Of a stretch of DNA of 64,000 nt, positions 1-8,891 are shown piece by piece. The position numbers and the translations under genes are program-made. The stretch is from UBA11346 sp038060575 (lineage in GTDB: Bacteria; Planctomycetota; UBA11346). The DNA lies in NCBI GenBank assembly GCA_964652775.1, contig CAZZAM010000003.1, forward strand, positions 1-64,000, written 5' to 3'. The notes beneath the pieces were generated by a model that was given only the letters and a program-made list of their open reading frames with translations, did no database searches and had not been told where the DNA came from. Each line of letters begins with the position of its first letter. Within the stretch, counting starts at the first letter, position 1.

Positions 1-79
1 CCTTCCGCATAACGGGGTAGCCCCTGGCTTTACCATCCAAAAACCCCGCCCCGCCCAAGGGCTGGCGCGCACAGGTGAT

Positions 80-1147
80 TCAGGCAGCCGTAGCGCGTCG
101 CCCAGTGGCGATTGCTGAGGCCAGTGGCGTCAGCATGGACTCGGTGGTAGCCAAGTCAACGCAGGCATCGGTGATACTGAGACCATGGACCAGCTTTCCC
201 TGGGCTTTTGCAAGGTCTTGACGTCCAGCAACCAGATTGCTTTCGATCATCACGCCCAGGATATCGGCCGATCCTTTGCTGATTTGGCCCGCAACGGCGG
301 CACAGACTGCGATCTGTTTGCTGTGATCCTTCTGTGCGTTGTCATGCGAACAATCAATGAGCATGCGCGTCGGCACACCAGCGGCGGCCAGCTCGATTGA
401 AGCCTTTGCCACCGATTCATGATCGTAATTCGGACCTTGGCGACCGCCGCGAAGAACGAGGTGGCAATCCGGATTTCCTGTGGTTGTGACAATGGATGCG
501 TGACCGTGTGTATCGATGCCCAGGAAATGATGCGAGTGTCCAGCGGCAAGCATCGCATTCACGGCAGCATTCAGACTACCATCGGTGCTGTTCTTGAATC
601 CGACCGGCATCGAGAGTCCCGACGCCATCTCGCGATGGGGCTGACTTTCCGTCGTGCGTGCGCCGATCGCCGTCCAGGCGATCAGATCAGCCAGGTACTG
701 TGGGGTTACCGGATCAAGCAGTTCAGTCGCAGCCGGAACGCCGATCTCGGCCAAGTCGGCCAGCAACTTCCGTGCGGTAGTCAGGCCGGCATTGATGTCG
801 TAGCTACCATCGAGGTGCGGATCGTTAATCAGCCCCTTCCAGCCGATCGATGTGCGCGGCTTTTCAAAATAGACGCGCATCACCACTTCAAGACGATCGT
901 GCAAACGATCGCGGATCGGTTTCAGTAACCGGCCGTATTCCAACGCGGCAACCGGATCATGGATCGAACACGGTCCAACGATGACCAGGGCGCGACGATC
1001 GCGTCCAGCGAGGATCTCGCGAATGCACTCGCGCGTGGTCGAGACAAGATGTGCAGCGTGCTCAGTCAACGGAACCTGGGCGGTGACCGCACTTGGCGGA
1101 CGCAGCGGCTTGTTGGATACAACGTGGAGGTTGTCGGTGCGATGCAT
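80..1147 (-). CDS. aroG: 3-deoxy-7-phosphoheptulonate (DAHP) synthase, class I (AroF/G/H type)
   Basis: This enzyme condenses phosphoenolpyruvate with erythrose 4-phosphate, the first step of the shikimate pathway. The 355-residue length matches the class I-alpha family. Visible family motifs are GPCSIHD near residue 58, the block EKPRTSIGWKGLINDP in the first third, a GFKNSTDG loop in the middle, and the late DCSHDN metal/substrate loop. The N-terminus carries the short extension that in relatives contributes to feedback inhibition by an aromatic amino acid; which amino acid cannot be read from the sequence. It is the last gene of rpmF-plsX-DAHP synthase, starting 45 bases after plsX ends. 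No clear ribosome binding site precedes the ATG. The aroF/aroG/aroH paralogue choice is arbitrary; the enzyme class is secure. Confidence 0.95.
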   Translation of the reverse strand: MHRTDNLHVVSNKPLRPPSAVTAQVPLTEHAAHLVSTTRECIREILAGRDRRALVIVGPCSIHDPVAALEYGRLLKPIRDRLHDRLEVVMRVYFEKPRTSIGWKGLINDPHLDGSYDINAGLTTARKLLADLAEIGVPAATELLDPVTPQYLADLIAWTAIGARTTESQPHREMASGLSMPVGFKNSTDGSLNAAVNAMLAAGHSHHFLGIDTHGHASIVTTTGNPDCHLVLRGGRQGPNYDHESVAKASIELAAAGVPTRMLIDCSHDNAQKDHSKQIAVCAAVAGQISKGSADILGVMIESNLVAGRQDLAKAQGKLVHGLSITDACVDLATTESMLTPLASAIATGRRATAA

Positions 1148-1192
1148 GGTGGTGGATACCTGGGAGGGTCGAGCACTAGCTCGGCCACTGGT

Positions 1193-2215
1193 TTAACCTG
1201 CCGGACTCTCTGTGCCTGCCGGTCTCACCATACTGCGCATGCGTTCACGCATGTTCTCAATCGCCCTGCCATCGACCGCACGTGCAGCCTGCTTCAGAGC
1301 GTGGAACACCGCGACGCGATTACTGCGTCCGTGGCCGATGATCGTTACGCCATCGACACCAGCGAGGAGTACGCCACCGACTAGCGACCAATGCGTGCGC
1401 CGACGCAAACCGTCAAACGCCGGACGGATAACCTGGTAACCGACCTTGGTACGCAGACTGCTGTAGATCTCTTCCTTGAGGATCGAGGTGATTGCTTCAT
1501 ACACGCCCTCACAGGCTTTCAGCATCACATTGCCGGTAAAACCGTCACAAACCACGACGTCAACCCCACCCTGATAGATGTGATGACCTTCGACAAAGCC
1601 GAGTAAATTCAGGTCTGTTTTACGCAACAGTTCGAGTGTTTCCGTGGTCAGTTCGACACCCTTACCTTCTTCCTCACCGATCGAGAGTACGCCAATTCGT
1701 GGGTGCGCGATGCCATAGGTGCTTTGCAGGAAGGCAGAACCGAGGAGAGCAAAGTCCACCAAGTGTTCGGGTTTGCACACCGCATTGGCACCACAGTCGA
1801 TTACCCAGGTGTGGCCCTTGGGATTGGGCAACGGGGTCAGGAGACCCGCACGTTTGACACCGGGAATCCGTCGTAAATGCAACTGCGCGGCCGCCACACT
1901 GCATCCCGTATTGCCGCACAATACCATCGCGTCGGCCTGGCCCTGCTTCACCAGTTGCGCACTGCGATTCATGGAATCATTGGGCCGTTCGCGCAAGGCA
2001 GCCATCTTCTCAGCCATCCCGATGACCTCGGGGGCATGCTCGATCTGTATGTTCTTGGGACTCGCGCCCTCAGCCTTGAGACAGGAATCGATGTCATGCT
2101 CACGACCAACAAGAATCACGTCGTGGCTGGGAAACGAGCGCGCGTAATCAAGCGCGCCCTGGACCATGGCCAAGGGCGCGTCGTCGCCACCCATCGCATC
2201 GAGGGCGATGCGCAT
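1193..2215 (-). CDS. plsX: Phosphate acyltransferase PlsX
   Basis: PlsX converts acyl-ACP and phosphate to acyl-phosphate, feeding PlsY in phospholipid synthesis as a peripheral cytoplasmic enzyme. The 340-residue protein opens with the diagnostic ALDAMGGDDAP stretch. It also has the conserved LCGNTGCSVAAAQ and VDVVVCDGFTGNVMLK segments. It starts eight bases after the rpmF stop codon, the usual rpmF-plsX arrangement in bacteria, so the two are probably co-transcribed. In many bacteria fab genes follow plsX; here a DAHP synthase gene does, so the cluster is locally rearranged. Confidence 0.97.
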   Translation of the reverse strand: MRIALDAMGGDDAPLAMVQGALDYARSFPSHDVILVGREHDIDSCLKAEGASPKNIQIEHAPEVIGMAEKMAALRERPNDSMNRSAQLVKQGQADAMVLCGNTGCSVAAAQLHLRRIPGVKRAGLLTPLPNPKGHTWVIDCGANAVCKPEHLVDFALLGSAFLQSTYGIAHPRIGVLSIGEEEGKGVELTTETLELLRKTDLNLLGFVEGHHIYQGGVDVVVCDGFTGNVMLKACEGVYEAITSILKEEIYSSLRTKVGYQVIRPAFDGLRRRTHWSLVGGVLLAGVDGVTIIGHGRSNRVAVFHALKQAARAVDGRAIENMRERMRSMVRPAGTESPAG

Positions 2216-2223
2216 CGGGTCGA

Positions 2224-2442
2224 TTACTTCGCTTCGGGCTTGTCGCCGCCAGCTGCAGGTTCGTCATCCTTGAACAGGACTTGCTTGCCGCGATAGAGAC
2301 CAGTCCGCAAATCGACCTGGTGGGGACGATGCACGCTCTTGGTCTGGCGATCGATCGACATCGGCGGGACCTTCATCTTGCTGATGTGGCTGTTGCGAAG
2401 CTTTTTGCGGCCGTGACTGACGCGGCGCTTTGGGACTGCCAT
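2224..2442 (-). CDS. rpmF: 50S ribosomal protein bL32, zinc-free form
   Basis: The first 25 residues (MAVPKRRVSHGRKKLRNSH) are typical of bL32. The usual two CxxC zinc pairs are absent: the 72-residue protein contains no cysteine, with sequence such as DRQTKSVHRPHQVDL in that region, so it is the zinc-independent form. It also carries an acidic, Pro/Gly-rich C-terminal tail beyond the usual 55-60 residues. A GAGAGG ribosome binding site lies 7 bases before the ATG. It is the first gene of the rpmF-plsX-DAHP synthase operon. Confidence 0.95.
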   Translation of the reverse strand: MAVPKRRVSHGRKKLRNSHISKMKVPPMSIDRQTKSVHRPHQVDLRTGLYRGKQVLFKDDEPAAGGDKPEAK

Positions 2443-2537
2443 GGGGAACCTCTCCGGTAAGGGCGGGGGAGATTAAACGGACCCGGGCTGGGTCAAGCCT
2501 ACATCTCGGGGTCTGAATGGGTCCCCTGAAGACAAGT

Positions 2538-2669
2538 AGTCCGAAAGTCCGGAAGTCGCCATACAGGCAACTAAAATAGGCAGTGGACCCAAATGGTGAA
2601 TCTCCCGAACGTCTCTGGAAGAATTAGACACCAAACTACCGGACTACCTGACTTCCGGACTTCCGGACC
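2538..2669. repeat. Two TCCGGAAGTCCGGA-type short repeats
   Basis: Upstream of the ThiF-like gene, 2538-2557 reads as AGTCCGAAAGTCCGGAAGTC and 2651-2669 contains ACTTCCGGACTTCCGGACC, its inverted form. The same unit recurs at 14606-14630 and 60498-60520. The units are self-complementary and can form small hairpins. The 252 bp between rpmF and the ThiF-like gene contains nothing else I recognise. Confidence 0.7.
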
Positions 2670-2694
2670 CTCGAACTTCCCCCACCATACCGCC

Positions 2695-3699
2695 ATGTCC
2701 GATCGCCACAGCCGTCAAGAGCGCTTTGGACCCATCGGCGTGGCTGGTCAGGCACGGCTGCGTCTGGCCCGGGTGCTGGTTGTCGGTGTCGGTGCCTTGG
2801 GCTCGGCAGTGGCAGAAATGCTGTGTCGAGCCGGAGTCGGGCATCTGCGTCTGGTTGATCGCGATATCGTCGAGGAGTCGAACCTCCAGCGCCAGGCGCT
2901 CTATACGCATGACGATGCCCACCATGGTCGTGCCAAAGCCCACGCTGCGGCCGCCCACCTGAACACGATCGATCCACAATGCATCTGTGAGCCCATCGCT
3001 GGAGAACTAACCGCCGCCACGGTAGCTGGGCTGCTCTCTGGCAGCGACCTTGCGATCGATGGATTGGATAATTTCCCTGCGCGGCACCTGCTCAATGAGG
3101 CGTGTTGTCGCGCTGGAGTGCCCTGGATCCATGGCGCTGTGCTCGGCGCGTATGGAGTCTCCATGCCCATCTTGCCAGGAGAAACCGCGTGCTTGCGCTG
3201 TCTGCAATCCGAACTGCCAGCGCCAGCTGACAACCCGACCTGTGATACGGCCGGCGTCATCAGTCCCATCGTTCGCACGGTGGCAGCTTGGCAGAGCGTC
3301 GAAGCGTTAAAATTACTTGTGGGTGATCGCGCAGCCGTTCGTCGTGAACTGTGGGCAACAGATCTATGGACCAATCGATTTCAGCGCATTCGTCCACAAC
3401 GCGATCCATCCTGTCGTGCCTGCGGACCAGCCGCGGACTGGCCGCAACTCGCTGCCGGCGATGAGCCAGCCATTGTGCTGTGTGGTCGCCAAGCTATTCA
3501 AATTCGCCGAACTCCCCCGGGTGATCTGCGTCGACTCGCCACTCGCCTGGGATCACTGGTTACCGCCAGCAATCCCGTGTTTGTGCGCTTTCGTGATGGC
3601 GATGCTACGGCAACCTGTTTCGCTGATGGCCGCGTCCTCGTCCAGGGCATTGCTGATCCAGCCCGAGCACGCGGGCTCTGCGACCGCTGGCTTGGTTAA
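2695..3699 (+). CDS. ThiF/MoeB/HesA-family adenylyltransferase
   Basis: E1-like enzymes of this family adenylate the C-terminal glycine of a small sulfur carrier (ThiS or MoaD) for thiamine or molybdopterin synthesis. The protein starts with the typical RQERFGPIG and has the nucleotide-binding VVGVGALGSAVAEMLCRAGVG near residue 30, then LVDRDIVEESNLQRQ and DGLDNFPARHLLN. A CLRC pair and a later CRAC pair form the expected zinc site. The C-terminal 75 residues, with FADGRVLVQGIADPARAR, match the tail seen in Bacillus-type ThiF/MoeB proteins. I chose the ATG at 2695 because the reading frame upstream runs through intergenic repeats. No carrier protein gene is adjacent, so ThiF and MoeB cannot be told apart. 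Confidence 0.88.
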   Translation: MSDRHSRQERFGPIGVAGQARLRLARVLVVGVGALGSAVAEMLCRAGVGHLRLVDRDIVEESNLQRQALYTHDDAHHGRAKAHAAAAHLNTIDPQCICEPIAGELTAATVAGLLSGSDLAIDGLDNFPARHLLNEACCRAGVPWIHGAVLGAYGVSMPILPGETACLRCLQSELPAPADNPTCDTAGVISPIVRTVAAWQSVEALKLLVGDRAAVRRELWATDLWTNRFQRIRPQRDPSCRACGPAADWPQLAAGDEPAIVLCGRQAIQIRRTPPGDLRRLATRLGSLVTASNPVFVRFRDGDATATCFADGRVLVQGIADPARARGLCDRWLG

Positions 3700-3704
3700 A
3701 ATAA

Positions 3705-3734
3705 GCAAGGCCGGATCGATTGACCCGGCCTTGC
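3705..3734. terminator. Bidirectional hairpin between convergent genes
   Basis: A perfect 10-bp inverted repeat (GCAAGGCCGG at 3705-3714 and CCGGCCTTGC at 3725-3734, 10-nt loop) starts 6 bases after the ThiF-like stop codon and lies 28 bases beyond the stop of the convergent secreted-protein gene. There is no long T tract on either side, so intrinsic termination is inferred from placement. Confidence 0.65.
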
Positions 3735-3761
3735 GCATCGAACGGTCAACGACCGCGTCGA

Positions 3762-4160
3762 TCAGTGCTCTTTCTTCTCGCCGCCTTCCTTCTTCTCGCC
3801 GCCTTCTTTCTTCTTGCCCTTCACTTCAACTTTCGTGGCGACGTCCTTATCGATCGTCACGGCGACGCGATCACCGGCCTTGAGATCCGTGAGTGCCTTC
3901 TTGTCATCACCGGACACAACGGTCTTGTCGTCGGTCTTGATGGTTTGCTCAACGCCCTCTTTGTGCTCCTTGTTCTTCGTGTTGACGACCAACTTATTGT
4001 CGGCAAAGGACACCACAGTGCCCATCACTGGCTTGACATGCGCGTCAGCCGCTGCGGGTTTATTGGCGTCCCCACCTGGCTTGGCGCCCTCTTCGGCGTA
4101 GATCGTGCCGCTGAACAGAAGGCCAGCAACGGCACAGGCGGAAATCAGGGACTTGGACAT
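3762..4160 (-). CDS. Small secreted protein with charged GEKKE repeats
   Basis: The 132-residue product starts with a signal peptide (MSKSLISACAVAGLLFSGTIYA). A compact beta-type core follows (VMGTVVSFADNKLVVNTKN, later LKAGDRVAVTID), resembling the small OB/SH3-like folds of periplasmic DUF5666-type proteins. The C-terminus is a lysine/glutamate repeat, KKEGGEKKEGGEKKEH, at the very end. I chose the ATG at 4160 because a GAGGAG ribosome binding site stands 5 bases upstream and a signal peptide begins exactly there. The function is unknown; binding of a cation or of another charged surface is only a guess from composition. Confidence 0.75.
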   Translation of the reverse strand: MSKSLISACAVAGLLFSGTIYAEEGAKPGGDANKPAAADAHVKPVMGTVVSFADNKLVVNTKNKEHKEGVEQTIKTDDKTVVSGDDKKALTDLKAGDRVAVTIDKDVATKVEVKGKKKEGGEKKEGGEKKEH

Positions 4161-4360
4161 GAATACTCCTCGCCGCGGTGGGCGATCAGGGTGGTTGTGC
4201 AATGAGTCGAAGAGGCCACTGGAAGTTACCAGGGAATCTCCGCCAAGCCGCAGGTACCATGAAACGGTCACTGCAACGTGGTGGCGCAGTATTGACGGGG
4301 TCCAGCCGATGCAATGTGCTATTAATGTCATGGGAATGACACGAATCCGCGTTCCAACTG

Positions 4361-5875
4361 CTATCCTAAAGCAGCTTGCTCACCCGTTCGGATGACATCA
4401 AGAACCTCTTGCGCGGTAGTTGCTTCGCGCAACCGGTCATCGACGTAATCACTATTTTCAAGGATGCCGGCAATGCGCGCCTGAAGCTTTTGGTGCACGC
4501 GGGGTTGACCGGCCGGGGTCAACAAGATGAACAGCATCTGGGCGCGCTCCTTCTGTCCGGACAGCGGAATGCCGGTCAGCGAGCGAACAAAAATAAGGAC
4601 GGGTTTCTCTAGGTCCTTGATACGTGCGTGCGGCATCGCGATGCCGCGGCCAAGATATGTTGGAGCCAGTCGTTCACGTTCGAGCACTGCCCGGGTGATC
4701 AAATCTGCTGGCATGGGCAGATCTGCAGCGGGCACTCTGGAAATCGCGGCACGGATAGCGGCTGGCACGCTATCTGCCTCAAGCCCCAACACCACACAAC
4801 CCGGCGTCAGTACCTCGGACAGCCACATCGGCGGATCGACTTCAAACTCATCAGTGACCGTGCCGATGATTTCCTCGACGATATCCTCGAACGTCAGCAG
4901 TCCGCTCCACTGGCCCTTAGCGTCTAGCACAAGCGCGATCTGTTGGCGCTTACGCTGCATTTCTGAAAGCACTTGCTCAAGCGGTTGTGTATCGGTGACC
5001 ACATGACATGGACGCATCAACTTGACGATGTCAGGTACACCACCTCCCGAGCAGGCATAGAAGAGGTCTTTTACGTGCACCATGCCTACCGGACGCGCGT
5101 TATCATCGGTAATAACCGGGAAACGCGAATAGCGACTCGCGCGGATAACCTGCTCGTTGTCTGTCCATGCCTTGCGCTGGTCGATGCATTTCACCTGCGA
5201 ACGCGGACGCATCGCGTCCTTCACCTTGAGGTCATCGAGATCAAAGATGTTTTCAATGAACAGGAGGCGACGGAAACTCATCAATCCACTTTCCTGCGAA
5301 CGGTCCAGGATGATGCGGATTTCATCTTCACTGTGCAATTCGTCTGAGCGCGGCGCTGGCAGTCCCATCCAACGAATAATCAACTGCGCACTGCCGTTCA
5401 AGAACCAGAGTGGCAGCCAGAGAATAGTACGACACCACACCAATGGTCCCGAAGTAATCAACGCAACCCGGTCTGCATAACGCACCGCCAGGAGCTTCGG
5501 CACCTGCTCACCGAGAATGATGTGGACGCCAGACACCAGAGCGACACCCACGATTGTTCCGATGAGCTGGGCCACGACCTCGGATCCTGGTCCGGCCCAT
5601 TGCACCAGTGGAATGATAAGGTCGGCCGTCAGTTGCTGACCGACGAATCCAAGCGCGATGCTCGCCAAGGTGATGCCGACCTGCACCACGGATAAGTACT
5701 CATCCAGATGGTCGTGGACTCGTTTCGCCAAAGCGGCGCGGGGATGGCCCTGCTCAATCAATTCCTCGATCCGCGAGCCACGCAGCTTGACCGCCGCAAA
5801 CTCAGCAAACACGAAGAACATGTTGACCAGCAGCAGGATAACCGCGGCAAGGATGAGCAAGGCGATGGTCATCAC
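4361..5875 (-). CDS. CNNM/CorC-like membrane protein with CBS pair fused to a PTS EIIA domain
   Basis: The N-terminal 190 residues are a CNNM-type membrane domain (hydrophobic MTIALLILAAVILLLVNMFF, then AEFAAVKLRGSRIEEL and IILGEQVPK). A CBS-domain pair follows, with VKDAMRPRSQV and later LVLDAKGQWSGLLTFEDIVEEIIG. Proteins of this type usually end in a CorC_HlyC transporter-associated domain. Here the last 150 residues instead look like a type-2 PTS EIIA domain (ADLITRAVLERERLAPTYLGRGIAMPHARI), with candidate phosphoryl-accepting His416. CNNM proteins are linked to Mg/Co transport; the EIIA part could gate this by phosphorylation. It starts 54 bases after purL, in the same direction. Domain assignment is firm; transport and regulation are inferred. 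Confidence 0.85.
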   Translation of the reverse strand: MMTIALLILAAVILLLVNMFFVFAEFAAVKLRGSRIEELIEQGHPRAALAKRVHDHLDEYLSVVQVGITLASIALGFVGQQLTADLIIPLVQWAGPGSEVVAQLIGTIVGVALVSGVHIILGEQVPKLLAVRYADRVALITSGPLVWCRTILWLPLWFLNGSAQLIIRWMGLPAPRSDELHSEDEIRIILDRSQESGLMSFRRLLFIENIFDLDDLKVKDAMRPRSQVKCIDQRKAWTDNEQVIRASRYSRFPVITDDNARPVGMVHVKDLFYACSGGGVPDIVKLMRPCHVVTDTQPLEQVLSEMQRKRQQIALVLDAKGQWSGLLTFEDIVEEIIGTVTDEFEVDPPMWLSEVLTPGCVVLGLEADSVPAAIRAAISRVPAADLPMPADLITRAVLERERLAPTYLGRGIAMPHARIKDLEKPVLIFVRSLTGIPLSGQKERAQMLFILLTPAGQPRVHQKLQARIAGILENSDYVDDRLREATTAQEVLDVIRTGEQAALG

Positions 5876-5879
5876 TGCC

Positions 5880-5912
5880 CCAACTGGAGGCTGGAGGCTG
5901 GGAACTGGAGGC
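5880..5912. repeat. Short GGAGGCTGG-type tandem repeat
   Basis: The purL to CNNM spacer contains three imperfect copies of CTGGAGGCTGG/AACTGGAGGC. It is a small low-complexity stretch of the kind scattered through the intergenic DNA of this window. I assign no function. Confidence 0.5.
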
Positions 5913-5929
5913 GCGACAGCACGATGCGG

Positions 5930-8812
5930 TTATCCATGCATGCGGCGGCTCAATGCCTGCCAGGAATCCTTGAGCGTGTGGATACCGATCGCGGTGGAGA
6001 CGCCCAAACCAGCCAACTTCAACATGGGATCAGCGGTTACCTCGCCGATGACTGCATGCGGAACACCGACAAGATGGCGTTGCACTTCGGCGAAACGCGC
6101 CTGCGGCACAGATAGCACCAAACGGCTTTGCGATTCACTGAACAGAGCGACGAGGCCATCATCAACCCCCTCACGCGGTAGCGCGCTCAGATCAACGCTG
6201 GCGCCCAGCTCGCCAGCGAGGCACATCTCGGCAATCGCCGCGCCGAGTCCACCTTCAGAACAGTCATGCGCGGCATTGACAGCACCGCTGGCAATCGCAG
6301 CAGCGGCGGCGGTCAACACTGGCTTCGATAGCTTCTTGTCAACTTTTGGTGTGCGTCCGCCGCGCCCTCCAACCTGAGCCAGGAATTCGGAATTGCCGAG
6401 TTCGTCACGCGTCAGACCAACGACAACGAGAGCGTCACCTGCTCGTTTCAGATCCATGGTCACGCAGCGTTTGACGTCTGGAACCACGGCGATGGCGGTG
6501 ATCAACAGCGTATGCGGAATGCGAATCACCTTGCCCTGGAAAGTAAACTCATTGGAGAGCGAGTCCTTGCCGCTGATGAAGGGCGCGCCGTAATACAGCG
6601 ACAAATCGTAACAGGCTTCGCAGGCGCGGACGAGCGCACCGAAAACGTCTGGGTCGGTGCACTTGGACCAGGAAAAGTTGTCGAGGATCGCCACGCGATC
6701 AATCGGCGCCCCAACGCAGACCAAGTTTCTCAACGCCTCTTCAATCCCTGATGCTGCTGCCCGCCACGCGTCGTGATCGGCGTAATTGGGATTGAATCCG
6801 CACGCCACGGCGACCCCACGGTCAGAATCGGGAACTGGGGCAACGACGGCTGCGTCGGAAGGACCATCGTGCTTCGCGCCGACTAGCGGTTTGATGATCG
6901 AGCCTGCCTGAACTTCGTGATCGTATTGGCGAATAATCCATTCCTTGCTGGCAAGGTTTGGACGACCGAGCATCTGCGCCAGCGCCTGGCCGACATCGGC
7001 TGGGCGCGTGAAAACCGCGGCGGATTCCGCCTTAGGTGCGAATCGTGCCGGACGTTCACTGCGCGGTACGCCGTCGAATAAGAAGCCCATGTCGAGATCG
7101 GCTACAACCGTGTCGTGCCACATCAGCACCAGTTTACCGGCACCGCTGACTTCGCCGAGATCGACCGCTTCAACACCTTCGGCGGCGCAGATAGCGAGGC
7201 ATTCTTTCAGCTTGGCGACGGGCACCGAAGCGACCATGCGTTCCTGGCTTTCGCTGATCCAAATCTCGGCATAGGACAGGCCTGCGTATTTGAGCGGAGC
7301 ACGATCGAGATGAATCACAGCGCCGTGGTCAGCCGCCATCTCGCCACAGGCCGACGATAGGCCACCAGCGCCGCAGTCGGTTAGTGCGCTGAAACAACCA
7401 GCATCGCGACATTGCAACACAACGTCCATGCAGCGCTTCTCTTCGATCGCGTTACCAATCTGCACAGCGCCACTGGAAATTTTCTCGGACTTCTCGTTGA
7501 GTTCGACCGAACTAAACGTCGCCCCGTGGATACCGTCGCGACCCGTACGTCCACCGATGACAACGATGCGATCTCCGATATTTGCAGCCTTTTCAACGTA
7601 CTTTCGCTCAATCAGGCCGCCGGTGCCACAATAGACCAACGGGTTGCCGACATAGCGCGGATCGAAACGTACCGCACCATTGACCGTCGGAATACCCATA
7701 CGATTGCCGTAGTCACGTACACCGGAGATTACGCCCTGCATCAGCCGACGTGGGTGAATGGTTCCAGGAGGCAAGGTTGCTGCGTCTGCTTCGGGATCGC
7801 CAAAGCAGAACACATCGGTGTTAAACACTGGCTTGGCACCGATGCCGGTCCCCATGATGTCGCGAATCACACCGCCAAGGCCGGTGTTCGCGCCGCCGTA
7901 GGGCTCAATCGCTGACGGGCGGTTGTGCGTTTCGACCTTCATGCACACACCGAGGTCGCCATCAAACTCGATGACACCGGAGTTGTCCTTGAAGACCGAC
8001 CAGCACCACGGGCGGTTCAGCTCATGGGTTGCCTTGGCAATGGTCATTTTCAGCAAATTGTCGATCACTCGCGATGAAACAGGACCATCTTCGCCTAGCG
8101 GTCCGGTGTAGGCGACCACGCCCTTCAACGTCTTGTGGACGCAGTGCTCGGACCAGGTTTGGGCCACGGATTCCAGTTCAACGTCGGTCGGCTCACGATT
8201 CAAACTGCGGAAATGCTCCTGCACGCAGCGCATCTCTTCGAGCGTCAGCGACAGGGTTCCTTCCTTCGATACGCGCAGGAGTTGCTCGTCGTCCAGTTGA
8301 CGAATCTTAACTTCGGTGCGCTGATGGCGGTCGATTCCCGCCGGATCGCGCAAGCGGATGGCGACGCTGGGATCAATGACCACTTCCTCGATCGCCTGGT
8401 TGGCGAGCGACTTCCACGCCAGCGTCTGCAACTCAGCATCAGAAGCTCCGGACACCGTCACCCGCGAGCCCACGCGGACGAGATCCAGGCGAACGCCGAG
8501 ATCGGCAGCCCCCTTGATGATCGACGCTTCGACCGGATCCATGACGCCAGTTTTGCGCTGCACTTCAATGACTCGACGCCCAGGTGCGGGCGGTGGCGTG
8601 AGCTGAGCGCGTTCAATCACTGGGTCAGTAAGCAGCTGCCGCCCGAGCCGTTCAGCTTTGCCCGCATCCAGATCACCACGCAGCAAGACGTAGCGTGTCT
8701 TGCTGAGATCGGCGAGGTGGCCGAGGCCCAGCATGGCCGCTTCGCGCGCCAGATGGTGATCGATGCCTGGGGTGAGCGGACAGATGTCGATGCGGAAGGT
8801 AGCTGCGGCCAT
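5930..8812 (-). CDS. purL: Phosphoribosylformylglycinamidine synthase with PurS-like N-terminus, no glutaminase domain
   Basis: This is the ATP-dependent synthetase of purine biosynthesis step 4 (FGAR to FGAM). The 960-residue protein begins with about 170 residues of two PurS-like halves (FRIDICPLTPGIDHH, then RVIEVQRKTGVMDPVEASI). A linker with SWSEHC-type sequence (AQTWSEHCVHKT) and two AIRS-like synthetase halves follow, with NRPSAIEPYGGANTGLGGV and GISGKDS-like segments. It ends shortly after AVIGEVTAD, without the class-I glutaminase of the 1300-residue form, so a separate PurQ must supply ammonia; none is in this window. I chose the ATG at 8812, where the family sequence begins; longer readings overlap the fumarase gene. 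Confidence 0.95.
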   Translation of the reverse strand: MAAATFRIDICPLTPGIDHHLAREAAMLGLGHLADLSKTRYVLLRGDLDAGKAERLGRQLLTDPVIERAQLTPPPAPGRRVIEVQRKTGVMDPVEASIIKGAADLGVRLDLVRVGSRVTVSGASDAELQTLAWKSLANQAIEEVVIDPSVAIRLRDPAGIDRHQRTEVKIRQLDDEQLLRVSKEGTLSLTLEEMRCVQEHFRSLNREPTDVELESVAQTWSEHCVHKTLKGVVAYTGPLGEDGPVSSRVIDNLLKMTIAKATHELNRPWCWSVFKDNSGVIEFDGDLGVCMKVETHNRPSAIEPYGGANTGLGGVIRDIMGTGIGAKPVFNTDVFCFGDPEADAATLPPGTIHPRRLMQGVISGVRDYGNRMGIPTVNGAVRFDPRYVGNPLVYCGTGGLIERKYVEKAANIGDRIVVIGGRTGRDGIHGATFSSVELNEKSEKISSGAVQIGNAIEEKRCMDVVLQCRDAGCFSALTDCGAGGLSSACGEMAADHGAVIHLDRAPLKYAGLSYAEIWISESQERMVASVPVAKLKECLAICAAEGVEAVDLGEVSGAGKLVLMWHDTVVADLDMGFLFDGVPRSERPARFAPKAESAAVFTRPADVGQALAQMLGRPNLASKEWIIRQYDHEVQAGSIIKPLVGAKHDGPSDAAVVAPVPDSDRGVAVACGFNPNYADHDAWRAAASGIEEALRNLVCVGAPIDRVAILDNFSWSKCTDPDVFGALVRACEACYDLSLYYGAPFISGKDSLSNEFTFQGKVIRIPHTLLITAIAVVPDVKRCVTMDLKRAGDALVVVGLTRDELGNSEFLAQVGGRGGRTPKVDKKLSKPVLTAAAAAIASGAVNAAHDCSEGGLGAAIAEMCLAGELGASVDLSALPREGVDDGLVALFSESQSRLVLSVPQARFAEVQRHLVGVPHAVIGEVTADPMLKLAGLGVSTAIGIHTLKDSWQALSRRMHG

Positions 8813-8891
8813 GTCGGGCGGCAGACTAAGGGCGGAAACGGGAGGCGAAAGCAGAAGGATATGACGCGGAAATTCCGCGCTTTTCCACCAA

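Noticed and set aside
1..79. Terminator after the DAHP synthase gene
   Set aside because: A GGGGCGGGGTTTTT-like run is present on the minus strand, but the only stem found is 4 bp with a 2-base loop, too weak to report.
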